The notes under the pieces: model-generated
What the model was told of the DNA's origin: nothing
Seen by the model: only the letters and a program-made list of their open reading frames with translations
Databases searched by the model: none
Program-made: the position numbers and the translations under genes
In this document: positions 17,088-27,618 of the stretch, piece by piece
Numbering within the stretch: the stretch's first letter is position 1
Layout of the letters: every line of letters begins with the position of its first letter
NCBI GenBank assembly: GCA_025352085.1
Contig: JANXUA010000112.1
Coordinates: forward strand, 1-61,980
Direction of reading: 5' to 3'
Source: Caulobacteraceae bacterium
GTDB taxonomy: Bacteria > Pseudomonadota > Alphaproteobacteria > Caulobacterales > Caulobacteraceae
DNA length: 61,980 nt

Positions 17088-18448
17088 GCCGCCAGCAGAC
17101 GACGCAGCACGCGGCGGTAACGTTCGGCGATCGCCGCCTTGTCCACGTGCCGCCCGCCTGAGACGACCTTGCGGCCAGCGCGCCACACGCCATCGATCGC
17201 CCCGCCGCGCGCGCCGAATATCCATCCGTCCAGCAGGGCGTCGCCGCGCCGGCCGATCAGGGAGAGGTGATCGGGATCCAGCGCCACCGCATCGAGCGGC
17301 GCGCCGACGCGGAAGCCCGCGTCTTCGACGCCCAACGCCTGGGCGCCCCCGGCCAACGCCGCGGCGAACAGGGTTCCGCCCACCGATGGGCGGTCTTCGC
17401 GCGCCAAGACATTGCGGGCGCGGGCGGTGAGGCGTTGACCATACTCCAACGCGCGCAGTTCCTGACCGGCGTCGATCAGCACGTTGGAGTCGGTGCCCAA
17501 TCCGAACCGGCCGCCCGCCGTCAGAAAAGACGCGGCCGGAAACACGCCGTCGCCGAGATTGGCTTCGGTGATCGGGCAAAGCCCCGCCACCGCGCCGGAT
17601 CGGATGATGCCAGCCACTTCCGTTTCGTCCACGTGCGTGGCGTGGATCAGGCACCAGCGGGCGTCAACATCGGCGTGATCGAGCAGCCAAGCCACCGGCC
17701 TTCGCCCGCTCCAGGCCTCGCAATCGCTGACTTCCCGGACCTGTTCGGCGACATGGATGTGGATCGGCTCGTCGCGCCCCAGCGCGACAACGGACGTCAG
17801 TTCATCGGGGGTCACGGCGCGCAGGCTGTGCGGCGCGACGCCGACGCGGCTGTCGGGGAGATCCACGACGGCGCGGCGGGCGCCCTCCACAAGGCCCGCG
17901 AACGCTTCGGTCGTGCTGAGGAACCGGCGCTGACCGGGCGACGGCGCCTCTCCGCCAAATCCGCCGTGGGCGTAGAACACCGGCAATAGCGTCAACGCGA
18001 TTCCGGTCTGGTCCGCCGCCGCCGCGACACGGATCGCCAGCTCCGCCGGATCGGCGTAGGCGCGACCGTCGGTGTCATTGTGCAGATAGTGAAACTCGCC
18101 GACCCGGGTGAAGCCGCCCTCCAGCATTTCGGTGAAGGCAAGCGCGGTGATGGCTTCGACATCGTCGGGGCCCAGCCGGTCGAGAAAGCGATACATCACC
18201 TCCCGCCAGGTCCAGAAATCATCGTCCGCCGGGCCGGAGGTTTCGGCCAGACCGGCCATGCCGCGCTGAAAGCCGTGGCTGTGGACATTGGCCAGTCCCG
18301 GAACACCGATGCCGGCGCATTCGTCGGTCGGCCGGGCGAGCGCGTCGGCGTCGACGCTCAATATTCGGCCCTCTTGATGAGGGATCCGCACGGCATCGCG
18401 CCATGTCCCGCCGACCAGGGCGGTCTCGAACCAAAGGGCGCTTTGCAT
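17084..18448 (-). CDS. hutF: Formimidoylglutamate deiminase
   Basis: Hydrolyses N-formimidoyl-L-glutamate to N-formylglutamate and ammonia, the third-stage branch of histidine breakdown used by pseudomonads and alphaproteobacteria. 454 residues in the amidohydrolase superfamily: PGLANVHSHGFQRGM holds the HxH zinc ligands, HIHVAEQ the next histidine, LIHATHVDETE the following one, and GTDSNVLID the metal-binding aspartate. ATG 18446-18448 is chosen because a GGAGG lies upstream and the start fits the family; an open frame runs further upstream across the operator. First gene of the hutFC operon, divergent from hutI. Confidence 0.94.
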   Translation of the reverse strand: MQSALWFETALVGGTWRDAVRIPHQEGRILSVDADALARPTDECAGIGVPGLANVHSHGFQRGMAGLAETSGPADDDFWTWREVMYRFLDRLGPDDVEAITALAFTEMLEGGFTRVGEFHYLHNDTDGRAYADPAELAIRVAAAADQTGIALTLLPVFYAHGGFGGEAPSPGQRRFLSTTEAFAGLVEGARRAVVDLPDSRVGVAPHSLRAVTPDELTSVVALGRDEPIHIHVAEQVREVSDCEAWSGRRPVAWLLDHADVDARWCLIHATHVDETEVAGIIRSGAVAGLCPITEANLGDGVFPAASFLTAGGRFGLGTDSNVLIDAGQELRALEYGQRLTARARNVLAREDRPSVGGTLFAAALAGGAQALGVEDAGFRVGAPLDAVALDPDHLSLIGRRGDALLDGWIFGARGGAIDGVWRAGRKVVSGGRHVDKAAIAERYRRVLRRLLAA

Positions 18449-18481
18449 GGGCCGCGAGCCTCCGCTCACCGTGGTGACTAA

Positions 18482-18499
18482 AATATGTCTAGACATATT
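18482..18499. promoter_or_regulatory. Perfect 18-bp palindrome, probable HutC operator
   Basis: AATATGTCTAGACATATT reads identically on both strands and lies in the 95-base gap between the divergent hutF and hutI starts (33 and 45 bases away). ATGTCTAGACAT-type palindromes suit a GntR-family dimer, and hutC is encoded next door. One operator here could control both the hutFC and hutIHGU transcripts, with urocanate as inducer (established for HutC in other bacteria; assignment here is inference). Confidence 0.8.
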
Positions 18500-18543
18500 A
18501 TCCAGATTGCGCAAGCATGGCCTCGGATGCGTAGAGGGCCCCC

Positions 18544-19749
18544 ATGCGCTGCGACACACTTTGGCGAAACGCGCGGCTCGCGACCCTGGCGCCGGACCTT
18601 CCGGGCCTGGGCGAAGTCGATGATGGTCTGATCGCGGCCGAAGATGGGCAGATCCTCTATGCGGGGCCGACCGCCCACGCGCCGGCGTTCGAGGCGGCGC
18701 GTATCGTCGATTGCGAAAGCCGCTGGATCACGCCCGGCCTGATCGATTGCCACACCCATCTGGTGTACGGCGCCGATCGGTCGGCCGAATTCGAGCAACG
18801 CCTCGCCGGCGTCAGCTATGAGGCGATCGCCCGCGCCGGCGGCGGCATCCTCTCGACCGTCAAGGCGACGCGCGCCGCGAGCCAGGACGTCCTCGTTGAA
18901 AGCGCCCTGACCCGGCTGGACGACCTGATCGCCGAGGGCCTGACCACCATCGAGATCAAGTCCGGCTACGGCCTCACGCTTGAGCATGAAATCAAGCAAT
19001 TGCGGGCCGCCCGCGCGCTGGCGACGCACCGAAACGTCGGCGTGACCACCACCTTCCTCGGCGCCCACGCCCTGCCGCCGGAATTCGCCGGCGACCCCGA
19101 TGGCTATATTGATCAGGTCCGCCAGGTGATGATCCCCGCCATCGCCGCCCAGGGTCTCGCCGACGCGGTGGACGTATTCTGCGAGGGCATAGGCTTTTCG
19201 CCTGCCCAGTGTCGCCGGGTGTTCGAGGCCGCACGCGCCTATGCTCTGCCAGTGAAGATCCACGCCGAGCAGCTCTCCAACCTCCACGGCGCAGCCCTCG
19301 CCGCTGAATTCAGCGCCTTGTCGGCCGACCACCTGGAATATCTCGATGACGGCGGGGTGCGCGCCCTCGCCGCCGCCGGAACCGTGGCCACGTTGCTGCC
19401 CGGCGCCTTCTACTTCGTGCGCGAGACCCGCCTGCCGCCGATCGCCGCCCTGCGCGCGGCGCGCGTTCCCGTTGCCCTGGCCACCGACTGCAATCCCGGC
19501 ACCTCGCCGCTGACGTCGTTGCTGCTGACAATGAACATGGCCGCGACCCTGTTTCACCTGACCGTTGAGGAATGCCTCGCCGGGGTCACCCGCAACGCCG
19601 CGCGCGCGCTCGGACGGCAAGCGCAAATCGGTACGCTCGAGGTCGGCAAACAGTGCGATCTGGCGATTTGGGACATCGAACGACCGGCGCAACTGGTCTA
19701 TCACATGGGCGCCAATCCCCTGCACGCCCGCGCTTGGAGAGGCCAATGA
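18544..19749 (+). CDS. hutI: Imidazolonepropionase
   Basis: Opens the imidazolone ring to give formimidoylglutamate, the substrate of HutF. 401 residues, amidohydrolase fold: [17 protein letters not shown] (HxH metal ligands), [29 protein letters not shown] and [12 protein letters not shown] (the metal aspartate) all match HutI and occur in order. First gene of the hutI-hutH-hutG-hutU operon; the last codons overlap the hutH ATG. The ATG at 18544 lies 45 bases from the putative HutC operator. Confidence 0.97.
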   Translation: MRCDTLWRNARLATLAPDLPGLGEVDDGLIAAEDGQILYAGPTAHAPAFEAARIVDCESRWITPGLIDCHTHLVYGADRSAEFEQRLAGVSYEAIARAGGGILSTVKATRAASQDVLVESALTRLDDLIAEGLTTIEIKSGYGLTLEHEIKQLRAARALATHRNVGVTTTFLGAHALPPEFAGDPDGYIDQVRQVMIPAIAAQGLADAVDVFCEGIGFSPAQCRRVFEAARAYALPVKIHAEQLSNLHGAALAAEFSALSADHLEYLDDGGVRALAAAGTVATLLPGAFYFVRETRLPPIAALRAARVPVALATDCNPGTSPLTSLLLTMNMAATLFHLTVEECLAGVTRNAARALGRQAQIGTLEVGKQCDLAIWDIERPAQLVYHMGANPLHARAWRGQ

Positions 19750-21284
19750 CCGCCATCACCCTGGTTCCCGGTCACGTCGCCCTGACGCAATGGCGGGACA
19801 TCTATCGCGGTGCGCCCGTCGCGCTCGATCCAGCCTGTGCGCCGGTCATCGCCGAGAGCGCGCGGGCGGTCGGACGCATCCTGGCCAAGGGCGAGCCGAT
19901 CTACGGCATCAACACCGGCTTTGGTAAGCTTGCGAGCGTGCGGATCGAGGCGGCGGATCTCAAACGGCTGCAGCGTAATATCGTCCTGTCGCACGCCGTT
20001 GGCGTTGGCGAGGCCATGCCCGTCTCGGTCTGCCGATTGATGATGGCGCTGAAGCTGGCGTCTCTGGCGCGCGGCGCGTCCGGCATCCGCCCCGAGACGA
20101 TCGCCTCGCTGCAAGCCCTGTTGGACAAGGGTCTGACCCCCGTCGTTCCCGCGCAGGGATCGGTCGGCGCGTCCGGCGATCTGGCCCCCCTCGCGCACAT
20201 GGCCGCGGCGATGATCGGCGTGGGCGAGATCTTCGTTGGCGAGACGCGCAAGACGGCGATGGAGGCCCTCGCCGGCGCTGGCCTCGCGCCCCTGATCCTT
20301 GGCCCCAAGGAAGGCCTGGCCCTCCTCAACGGCACCCAATTCTCCTGCGCCTACGCCCTGGCCGCCCTGTTCGACGCCGAGCGGGTGTTCGCCTGCGCCC
20401 TGGTCACCGGCGCGCTCTCCACCGAGGCGGCCAAGGGCTCCGACACGCCGTTCGATCCGCGCATCCACGTCCTGCGGGGTCACGTCGGCCAGCAGGAGAC
20501 GGCAGGGTCCTTACGCGCCCTGATGGCCGGCTCGGCGATCCGCGCCTCGCATTTGGCCGGCGACGCGCGCGTTCAGGACCCTTACTGCCTGCGCTGCCAG
20601 CCGCAGGTGATGGGCGCCGCCCTCGACATATTGCGTCAGGCCGCCGGAACTCTCGCCATCGAAGCCAATGGCGTCACCGACAATCCGCTAATTTTTCCGG
20701 GCACGGACGAAGCGCTGTCCGGCGGGAACTTCCACGCCGAGCCGGTCGCTTTCGCCGCCGACATCATCGCCCTGGCGGTGTGCGAGATCGGATCGCTGGC
20801 CGAACGGCGGATCGCCATGTTGGTGGACCCGGCGCTCTCGGCCCTGCCCGCCTTTCTGACCCCCCATCCCGGCCTCAACTCGGGACTGATGATGGCGCAG
20901 GTCACCGCCGCCGCCCTGGTGTCGGAAAACAAGCAGCGCGCCTATCCGGCCAGTGTCGATTCCATCCCCACTTCGGCCAATCAGGAAGACCATGTCTCCA
21001 TGGCCGCGCACGGCGCGCGCCGGCTGATGGGCATGATCGACAACGCCCGCGCCGTGATCGCCATCGAGCTCATCGCCGCGGTGCAGGGCTGCGACTTCCA
21101 CCGACCGCTGACGTCGAGCGCGACGCTGGAAACCGCCCGCGCGACCCTGCGCGCCAAGGTCGCCCATCTCGACGAAGACCGTCATCTGCACCCCGATATC
21201 GAAGCAGCCACGGCCCTGGTCCGCGACGGAGCCATCTTGCCGGCCCATGCCGTCCTCACCCTTCCCGGCGTGTGCGCCGCGTGA
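19746..21284 (+). CDS. hutH: Histidine ammonia-lyase
   Basis: Deaminates histidine to trans-urocanate, the entry step of the pathway. 512 residues; the tripeptide ASG in [14 protein letters not shown] (A142-S143-G144) is the precursor of the MIO electrophilic cofactor. [10 protein letters not shown] near the N-terminus, [24 protein letters not shown] and DNPLIFP are also typical of the family. The ATG at 19746 overlaps the hutI stop (19747-19749). An open frame continuing upstream into hutI is a shadow. Confidence 0.97.
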   Translation: MTAITLVPGHVALTQWRDIYRGAPVALDPACAPVIAESARAVGRILAKGEPIYGINTGFGKLASVRIEAADLKRLQRNIVLSHAVGVGEAMPVSVCRLMMALKLASLARGASGIRPETIASLQALLDKGLTPVVPAQGSVGASGDLAPLAHMAAAMIGVGEIFVGETRKTAMEALAGAGLAPLILGPKEGLALLNGTQFSCAYALAALFDAERVFACALVTGALSTEAAKGSDTPFDPRIHVLRGHVGQQETAGSLRALMAGSAIRASHLAGDARVQDPYCLRCQPQVMGAALDILRQAAGTLAIEANGVTDNPLIFPGTDEALSGGNFHAEPVAFAADIIALAVCEIGSLAERRIAMLVDPALSALPAFLTPHPGLNSGLMMAQVTAAALVSENKQRAYPASVDSIPTSANQEDHVSMAAHGARRLMGMIDNARAVIAIELIAAVQGCDFHRPLTSSATLETARATLRAKVAHLDEDRHLHPDIEAATALVRDGAILPAHAVLTLPGVCAA

Positions 21285-22114
21285 TGTCGAGCGACGGGCT
21301 CACGGTTCGACAGGGTTCGGCGCCGCTGATCGTCAGCATGCCGCACACCGGGACGGATATTCCGCCGGATATCGAGTCGCAGCTGACGTCGCCGTGGCTG
21401 GCGCGCAAGGACGCCGACTGGTGGATCGATCGGCTCTACGTCTTCGCCGCCGATCTGGACGCCACCATCGTGCGCACGACGATTTCGCGCACGGTCATCG
21501 ATGTCAATCGCGACCCGACCGGCATCCCGCTCTATCCCGGCGCCGCGACGACCGAGCTTTGCCCGACGACGACGTTCGACGGCGAGCCGCTCTATCGTCC
21601 CGGCCTTGAACCGGACGTCGCCGAGATTGCCCGCCGCCGCGGCCGGTATTTCGATCCCTATCATGAGGCCTTGATCGCCCAGATCACCCGCCTGCGCGAC
21701 GTCTACGGCGCCATTATTCTTTACGACGCCCACTCCATTCGCTCGCGCGTTCCGCGCCTGTTCGACGGCGAGCTGCCGCAGTTCAACATCGGCACGAACA
21801 GCGGCGCGAGTTGCGATCCGCGTCTGACCAGCAGCGTCGGGGCGATTTGCGCCGCGTCGGGCCTCACTCACGTCGTCAACGGCCGTTTCAAAGGCGGTTA
21901 CATTACCCGCCGCTACGGGAATCCGGTCGGCGGCGTCGACGCCATCCAGATGGAGTTGGCGTGCCGCGGTTATATGACCGATCCAACCGATCTGCCGACG
22001 CCCGAGACGTGGCCGGCGCCCTTCGATCCGCTCTCCGCCGCGCCGATGATCGCCGTCCTTAAACAGATCCTCACCGCTTGCCTGATCCACTCAAGAGAGC
22101 ATCGCCCCGCATGA
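21284..22114 (+). CDS. hutG: N-formylglutamate deformylase (amidohydrolase)
   Basis: Releases formate and glutamate from N-formylglutamate, completing the HutF branch. 276 residues of the FGase family: [16 protein letters not shown] at the N-terminus, the [10 protein letters not shown] and [19 protein letters not shown] segments, and [21 protein letters not shown] and [14 protein letters not shown] further on. ATG at 21284 shares its A with the hutH TGA (21282-21284). The longer open frame upstream is inside hutH. This pathway type needs HutF plus HutG rather than the one-step formimidoylglutamase. Confidence 0.93.
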   Translation: MSSDGLTVRQGSAPLIVSMPHTGTDIPPDIESQLTSPWLARKDADWWIDRLYVFAADLDATIVRTTISRTVIDVNRDPTGIPLYPGAATTELCPTTTFDGEPLYRPGLEPDVAEIARRRGRYFDPYHEALIAQITRLRDVYGAIILYDAHSIRSRVPRLFDGELPQFNIGTNSGASCDPRLTSSVGAICAASGLTHVVNGRFKGGYITRRYGNPVGGVDAIQMELACRGYMTDPTDLPTPETWPAPFDPLSAAPMIAVLKQILTACLIHSREHRPA

Positions 22115-23784
22115 CCCGTATCGACAACACCCGTGTCATCCGCAGCCCGCGTGGCACCACCCTCAGCGCCAAGAGCTGGCTGACCGAGGCGCCGCTGCGC
22201 ATGCTGATGAACAACCTCGATCCCGACGTCGCCGAACGCCCCGAGGAGTTGGTGGTCTACGGCGGGATCGGCCGCGCCGCGCGGGACTGGGAGAGTTTCG
22301 ACCAGATTGTCGCGTCCCTGCGCCGCCTGGATGACGATCAGACCCTGCTAATCCAGTCGGGCAAACCGGTCGGCGTCTTTCGCACCCACGTCGACGCGCC
22401 GCGGGTGCTGATCGCCAACTCCAATCTGGTGCCGCGCTGGGCGACGTGGGAACATTTCAACGAACTCGATCGCAAAGGCCTCGCCATGTACGGCCAGATG
22501 ACCGCCGGGTCATGGATCTATATCGGCGCCCAGGGCATTGTTCAGGGCACCTTCGAAACCTTCGCCGAAATGGGCCGCCAGCACTATGGCGGCGATCTTT
22601 CCGGACGCTGGATCCTGACCGGGGGCCTGGGGGGCATGGGGGGCGCCCAGCCGCTGGCGGCGGTGATGGCCGGCGCCTCGTGCCTGGCGGTGGAATGCCG
22701 CGCGTCGAGCATCGAAATGCGTCTGCGCACCGGCTATCTGGACGTGATGAGCCAGAACCTCGACGAGGCCCTGGCCCTGATCGAAAAATCCTGCGCCGAG
22801 AAGAAACCGCTTTCGGTCGGACTGCTGGCCAACGCCGCCGACGTATTTCCCGAGCTTTTGCGGCGCGGCGTCCGTCCGGACGCGGTCACCGATCAGACCT
22901 CGGCGCACGATCCGATCAACGGCTATTTGCCACGCGGCTGGAGCGTCGACGAGTGGACCGCCAAGCGCGAGAGCGATCCGCGGGCCGTTGAAAAGGCTGC
23001 CCGCGCCTCGATGGCCGAGCAGGTCCGTGCCATGCTGGGCTTCCACCGCGCCGGCGTGCCGACGGTCGATTACGGTAACAATATCCGTCAGATGGCTAAA
23101 GAGGAGGGCCTCGCCGACGCCTTTGATTTCCCCGGCTTCGTGCCGGCCTATATCCGCCCGCTATTTTGCCGGGGCGTCGGTCCGTTCCGCTGGGCCGCCC
23201 TGTCGGGCGATCCGGAGGATATCTACCGGACCGACGCCAAGGTGAAGGAACTGATGCCCGATGACGCCCACCTGCACGCCTGGCTCGACATGGCGCGGGA
23301 GAAGATCAAGTTTCAGGGCCTGCCGGCGCGCATCTGCTGGGTGGGTCTGGGCGATCGCCATCGGCTCGGGCTGGCGTTCAACGCCATGGTGGCGAGCGGG
23401 GAACTTAAAGCCCCCGTTGTGATCGGTCGCGACCATCTGGACTCAGGGTCTGTCGCCTCGCCCAACCGCGAGACCGAAGCCATGCGGGACGGCTCCGACG
23501 CCGTCTCCGACTGGCCCCTGCTCAACGCCCTTTTGAACTGCGCCGGCGGGGCGACGTGGGTGTCACTGCACCACGGCGGCGGGGTCGGCATGGGTTTTTC
23601 CCAGCACGCCGGCATGGTCATCGTGTGCGACGGCACGGACGCGGCGGCCAAGCGGATCGAACGGGTTCTGTGGAATGATCCGGCCACGGGCGTCATGCGT
23701 CATGCTGACGCGGGCTATGAACTCGCGCTTGACTGCGCCCGCGAACACGGGCTCGATCTACCGGGGATATTGGGCGAGCGCTAA
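22111..23784 (+). CDS. hutU: Urocanate hydratase
   Basis: Converts urocanate to imidazolonepropionate with tightly bound NAD+. 557 residues, normal for the family; [19 protein letters not shown] and [17 protein letters not shown] (glycine-rich dinucleotide loop), [24 protein letters not shown] and [16 protein letters not shown] (NAD-binding and catalytic regions) are visible in order. ATG at 22111 overlaps the hutG stop (22112-22114) and has an AAGAGAG upstream. It is the last gene of hutIHGU; no terminator-like hairpin follows. Confidence 0.97.
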   Translation: MTRIDNTRVIRSPRGTTLSAKSWLTEAPLRMLMNNLDPDVAERPEELVVYGGIGRAARDWESFDQIVASLRRLDDDQTLLIQSGKPVGVFRTHVDAPRVLIANSNLVPRWATWEHFNELDRKGLAMYGQMTAGSWIYIGAQGIVQGTFETFAEMGRQHYGGDLSGRWILTGGLGGMGGAQPLAAVMAGASCLAVECRASSIEMRLRTGYLDVMSQNLDEALALIEKSCAEKKPLSVGLLANAADVFPELLRRGVRPDAVTDQTSAHDPINGYLPRGWSVDEWTAKRESDPRAVEKAARASMAEQVRAMLGFHRAGVPTVDYGNNIRQMAKEEGLADAFDFPGFVPAYIRPLFCRGVGPFRWAALSGDPEDIYRTDAKVKELMPDDAHLHAWLDMAREKIKFQGLPARICWVGLGDRHRLGLAFNAMVASGELKAPVVIGRDHLDSGSVASPNRETEAMRDGSDAVSDWPLLNALLNCAGGATWVSLHHGGGVGMGFSQHAGMVIVCDGTDAAAKRIERVLWNDPATGVMRHADAGYELALDCAREHGLDLPGILGER

Positions 23785-23923
23785 TCGATGGTCGATCACA
23801 GGCGTCCGAATGCGACCCGTCCGCGACTCAAACCTGACTCTTGAACAGTGCAAAGATGGTATTCGTTAAGCTGCTGTTCATGGCGATCAGGAATGATGCT
23901 CGTCGACATCGGAGGAACCTAAA

Positions 23924-24154
23924 ATGATCTCCAGTCAGCTTCGGCTGCCGGTCATGGGTGTCGCCCTTATGGCGGGCGCCGGTTCTGTGAACGCAGCCTC
24001 GCTACTGTACGTCGGCGCGTCGACGCCGATCGTCAGGGCTTTGGCGATCATCGGGGCTCTGACGATCCTGATCGTCGGCGCCATAGGCTACACCGTTATG
24101 GCGCACCGTCGCCGGCGGCGTTCGACGATCGCCCGGCGATTGGACTTCCACTGA
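23924..24154 (+). CDS. Small membrane protein with signal peptide and arginine-rich tail
   Basis: 76 residues. A GGAGGA ribosome-binding site sits seven bases before ATG 23924. The N-terminus looks like a signal peptide (LPVMGVALMAGAGSVNA), then a single hydrophobic helix (ALAIIGALTILIVGAIGYTVM), then AHRRRRRST. The layout recalls protein-sorting tails (helix plus Arg cluster) but no PEP or equivalent motif precedes the helix. No function recognised; the strong ribosome-binding site is the main reason to accept it. Confidence 0.55.
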   Translation: MISSQLRLPVMGVALMAGAGSVNAASLLYVGASTPIVRALAIIGALTILIVGAIGYTVMAHRRRRRSTIARRLDFH

Positions 24155-24187
24155 TTCCCGGCCTGTTCCGCGCGAACGTATCAGATT

Positions 24188-24793
24188 CTAGGCCATCCAC
24201 TCCGCCGCCAGGGGGTATAACGACGCAATCAGAAGCGCCGCCATGGTGATGTTGAAGGCGCGCAACACCGCCGGCCGGTCGAGGAAGCGCCTCAGGCCGA
24301 CGCCGAAGCCGGTCCAGGTCAGCGCGCACGGCACGTTCACCGCCGCGAACACCGCGACGATGACCAGCACGGCCGGAACATAGCCCGTCTTTGGCGCATA
24401 GGTCGCAAAGGCGCTGACGCCGATCATCCACGCCTTTGGATTGATCCACTGGAACGCCAGCGCCTGCCGGAAGGTCTGTGGCCGGGCGCCAGAGCCGCCG
24501 CCGCCAACGCCCTTGGCGGTCGCGATTTTCCAGGCCAGATACAGCAGATACAGCGCACCGCCGACCTGCAGGACGCCCTGCAGAGCCGGCCAGGCGGCGA
24601 ACAGGCTGCCCAGGCCCAGGCCGATGCTCAGCAACAGCACCGCGAATCCCACCACGACGCCGAGCATGTGCGGCGCCGAGCGGACCAGGCCGAAATTGGC
24701 GCCGGACGCCATCAGCATGGTGTTGTTCGGCCCCGGCGTAAACGAGGCCACGATGGCGAACACCATGAGGGCGGCGAACAGATCAGGCGTCAC
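24188..24793 (-). CDS. LysE/RhtB-family amino acid exporter
   Basis: 201 residues, about six hydrophobic helices. FTPGPNNTMLMASGANFG near the N-terminus and FQWINPKAWMIGVSAF mid-protein are LysE-superfamily signatures. The start is a GTG at 24791-24793 overlapping the TGA of the upstream M16 peptidase gene (24790-24792), so the two are coupled. Members export lysine, homoserine, threonine or similar; pairing with a peptidase suggests removal of excess amino acids released from peptides (inference). Confidence 0.88.
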   Translation of the reverse strand: MTPDLFAALMVFAIVASFTPGPNNTMLMASGANFGLVRSAPHMLGVVVGFAVLLLSIGLGLGSLFAAWPALQGVLQVGGALYLLYLAWKIATAKGVGGGGSGARPQTFRQALAFQWINPKAWMIGVSAFATYAPKTGYVPAVLVIVAVFAAVNVPCALTWTGFGVGLRRFLDRPAVLRAFNITMAALLIASLYPLAAEWMA

Positions 24794-27603
24794 GGCGCCG
24801 ACTTCGCCTCGATCACCAGCCTCCACGCCCTGTCGTCCGTCAGCCAGGTCTTCGTCGCCGTTTGAATATCCGACGTGGTCACCTTTTCGTAGGCGGGGAA
24901 GGTGGTGCGGATCAGGTCCAGACGACGCGGGTCGGCGAGCGAGCCGCTCAGGTCGGCAAGCCAGTACTCATTGGTCATCTGCGCCTTGCGCAGATTGGCG
25001 ATACGCGGGTTGCGTGCCCGCAACAATTCGTCGGCTGTAACGCCCTTGTCGCGCATATCGGCGGTGATCGCCGAGATATCGGCGAAGAAGCCGGGGATCT
25101 TCTGCGGCGGCATTTCGACCTGGGCGTAGGCATAGCCATAACCGGTGAGGGTCTGCGACAGCTCGACCCGCGATTCGGGGCTATAGGTCGCGCCTTCGGC
25201 GATGCGCACCTTGTCGAGCAGGCGATTGTACAACACTTCGCCGGCCAACATCACCGCGCGGGATTTGCCCATGTCGGTGTAAAAATCGGTCAACGGCCAG
25301 GCCATGACGGCGATGGCCTGATCGGCCCGACCGGTGTGGGTCAGGCTGACCGGCGCGGCGGCGGGCGCCGGAAATTGCACGCCGGCCGGCGCGACGGGTA
25401 GCGGCGCGATGTCGGGTCGTTTGGCGAGGGCGCCGAAGGTCCCGGCCGTCAGGGCGATGGCTTGGTCAACACCGACGTCGCCGACGATGGTCACCTCAAC
25501 CGGTCCATGCGCCAGAGGCCCACCGAGGAGGGTCTTGAGGTCGTCGGGCTTGGCCCCTTCCAACTGCGCGCGGCTGGGAAAGACGAAACGCGGATCGTCG
25601 CGGGTGAACAGGCCGCCGGAGGCGCGCGCGAATACGCCGCCAGGCGTTGCGTCCAACTGCGGAAGCTCGGCGAGATAGGCGCCGCGCAAGCGCTCGAAGG
25701 CTTCAGGGCGGAAGCCGGGATCGGCCAGATAGGCGGCAATCACCTGCAGCTGGGCCGGCAGATCCTCCGGACGGGTGGCGCCGGTGAACGTGAAGGCACT
25801 GTCATCGACGCTGAAGTTGACCGACTGAACCTTGCCGGCCAGAGCGGTCTGGGCGTCTTCATAACTGACCTTGCCATAACCTTCATGTGCAAACGCCCGC
25901 GCCGCCCACGCCGCCGTGGCGTGGTCGTGCGGCAGATCGAGCCTTCCCGCCCCAACGTTCACCGCGACCAGCACCTGATCGGCGCGGAACTTGGTCGGCT
26001 TGACGGTCAGGCCGACGCCATTGGCGAAGCGTACGCGGATGATTCCCAAATCGGCCACTTCGCCGCGCGACTTGACCGCGCCGGCGGGACCGAAGTTCGC
26101 GTAGGGCCAGGCGATCGCCACCGCATCGCCCCGCGCCGCCACCGGCGCGGCAGCGGCCTTGGCGAAGACCTCCGCCACCGCCGCCTCTCCGACCGGGGTC
26201 GGCGTCTCCAGTTCGACCAGCGGACCGGCGCCGGCGAACACCGCCCGCCCGGCCTGCGTCACCGTATTGGCGGCGAGACCCTTAACCGTCGCTTCGAACA
26301 GGGCCAGATCCTCAGCCGGCGCGGAGAACACCTGATTGTCATTCACCGCATCAACCAGGCCCGACGCCAAGGTCGGCGTGGGCCGGGTTCCCGCGCCCGC
26401 GGCCGCGTTGCGCAGAGCCGCGCGCATTTCGCTGATTTCGCGATCCAGTTCGGCCTGGCTGACGCCATAAGTGGTGAAACGCCGCACCTCGATCTCGGCG
26501 GCGGTGACGGCCGGCGCCCAGGCGCCCGGCGTCGAGGTGGTGTCGATGACGGCGGGCTTGCCCGAATGCAACAGGTTCTGGAATCCGGCGTCGGCGGTGA
26601 GAAAGGGCGGATGCTCCCCCTGCGCCAGACGGATCAGGCGACGATTGAGAACGGCCAGGGCGAGGTTTTCGATCACCTCATGCTGCTCCTTGGCCGCCCG
26701 GTCGGGCGAATCGTCATAGGGCCGCGCCCAGGCGATCTGGGCCTCGGTCGACCCGCCCGGCAGGGAAACGACCTTCACCGTCAGCCCGCGCGCCTCGACC
26801 ACGCCGAGATCGGGCTCCGCCGTCGGCGCGCCGACACCCTTCCAGTCGGAGAAGCGCGCCTTGATCTTCGCCTCCATGACCGCGGGATCGAAATCGCCAA
26901 CCGCGATCAAGGTGGCGCGTTCAGGCCGGTAGTTGGCCTCGTAAAAGCTGCGGATCAGACTGACCGGCGCATTCTTGATCACATCGACCTTGCCGATGGG
27001 AAAACGCCGCGCGGCGCGCTGGCCGTGCAGGAAGAGATCAATCTGAGCGACCTCGGCGCGATATTCGGGCGTGTCGCGCAGACGCTCTTCCGACAACACC
27101 ACCCCGCGCTCGCCCGCCAGCGCTTTGTCGTCCAAGGTCAATTCGCCGGCTGTTTCTCGAAACAACATCAGCCCGGTATCGATGTCGTCCGCCTCGCTGT
27201 GCGGCAGGTCGAGCTTATAGACCGTCTGGGTCCATTCGGTTTCGGCATTCGTGTCGGCCCCAAAAGCCAGACCTTTGCGCTCGAGGATCTTGAGCATGTC
27301 CCCGGCCGGCACGTGGCGCGAACCCTTGAACGCCATGTGTTCCAGGACGTGGGCCAGCCCTCGCTGGGCGTCGCTCTCCTCAAGCGAGCCCGACCCGATG
27401 CGCAGCCGCAGCGACGTCTGGTGCGCGGGCGTCGCATTGCGCATCACCGCATAGCGCATGCCGTTGTCCAGGACGCCGAACTTCACCGCCGGGTCGGCGG
27501 GCAGATCGCTGGTGGTTTGCGGCCAGGAAGGCGCCGATACGGCGGGCGAGGCGAGGACCAACACAATGCCGCACGCCGCGGCCAACAAACCCGATCGAGT
27601 CAT
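24790..27603 (-). CDS. M16-family zinc metallopeptidase, periplasmic
   Basis: 937 residues with a signal peptide (about 1-24, SPAVSA). The inverted zinc motif HxxEH is present as HVLEH (residues 85-89) in RGLAHVLEHMAFKGS, and the distal glutamate lies in GERGVVLSEE. Two M16 half-domains follow (VNVGAGRLDLPHDHATAAW begins the second active-site-like region, and RPERATLIAVGDFDP is a typical M16 segment). Length fits the PqqL/insulinase-like periplasmic class. AAGGA precedes ATG 27603. Coupled to a LysE exporter downstream. Confidence 0.9.
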   Translation of the reverse strand: MTRSGLLAAACGIVLVLASPAVSAPSWPQTTSDLPADPAVKFGVLDNGMRYAVMRNATPAHQTSLRLRIGSGSLEESDAQRGLAHVLEHMAFKGSRHVPAGDMLKILERKGLAFGADTNAETEWTQTVYKLDLPHSEADDIDTGLMLFRETAGELTLDDKALAGERGVVLSEERLRDTPEYRAEVAQIDLFLHGQRAARRFPIGKVDVIKNAPVSLIRSFYEANYRPERATLIAVGDFDPAVMEAKIKARFSDWKGVGAPTAEPDLGVVEARGLTVKVVSLPGGSTEAQIAWARPYDDSPDRAAKEQHEVIENLALAVLNRRLIRLAQGEHPPFLTADAGFQNLLHSGKPAVIDTTSTPGAWAPAVTAAEIEVRRFTTYGVSQAELDREISEMRAALRNAAAGAGTRPTPTLASGLVDAVNDNQVFSAPAEDLALFEATVKGLAANTVTQAGRAVFAGAGPLVELETPTPVGEAAVAEVFAKAAAAPVAARGDAVAIAWPYANFGPAGAVKSRGEVADLGIIRVRFANGVGLTVKPTKFRADQVLVAVNVGAGRLDLPHDHATAAWAARAFAHEGYGKVSYEDAQTALAGKVQSVNFSVDDSAFTFTGATRPEDLPAQLQVIAAYLADPGFRPEAFERLRGAYLAELPQLDATPGGVFARASGGLFTRDDPRFVFPSRAQLEGAKPDDLKTLLGGPLAHGPVEVTIVGDVGVDQAIALTAGTFGALAKRPDIAPLPVAPAGVQFPAPAAAPVSLTHTGRADQAIAVMAWPLTDFYTDMGKSRAVMLAGEVLYNRLLDKVRIAEGATYSPESRVELSQTLTGYGYAYAQVEMPPQKIPGFFADISAITADMRDKGVTADELLRARNPRIANLRKAQMTNEYWLADLSGSLADPRRLDLIRTTFPAYEKVTTSDIQTATKTWLTDDRAWRLVIEAKSAP

Positions 27604-27618
27604 GGAAATCCTTACTGT

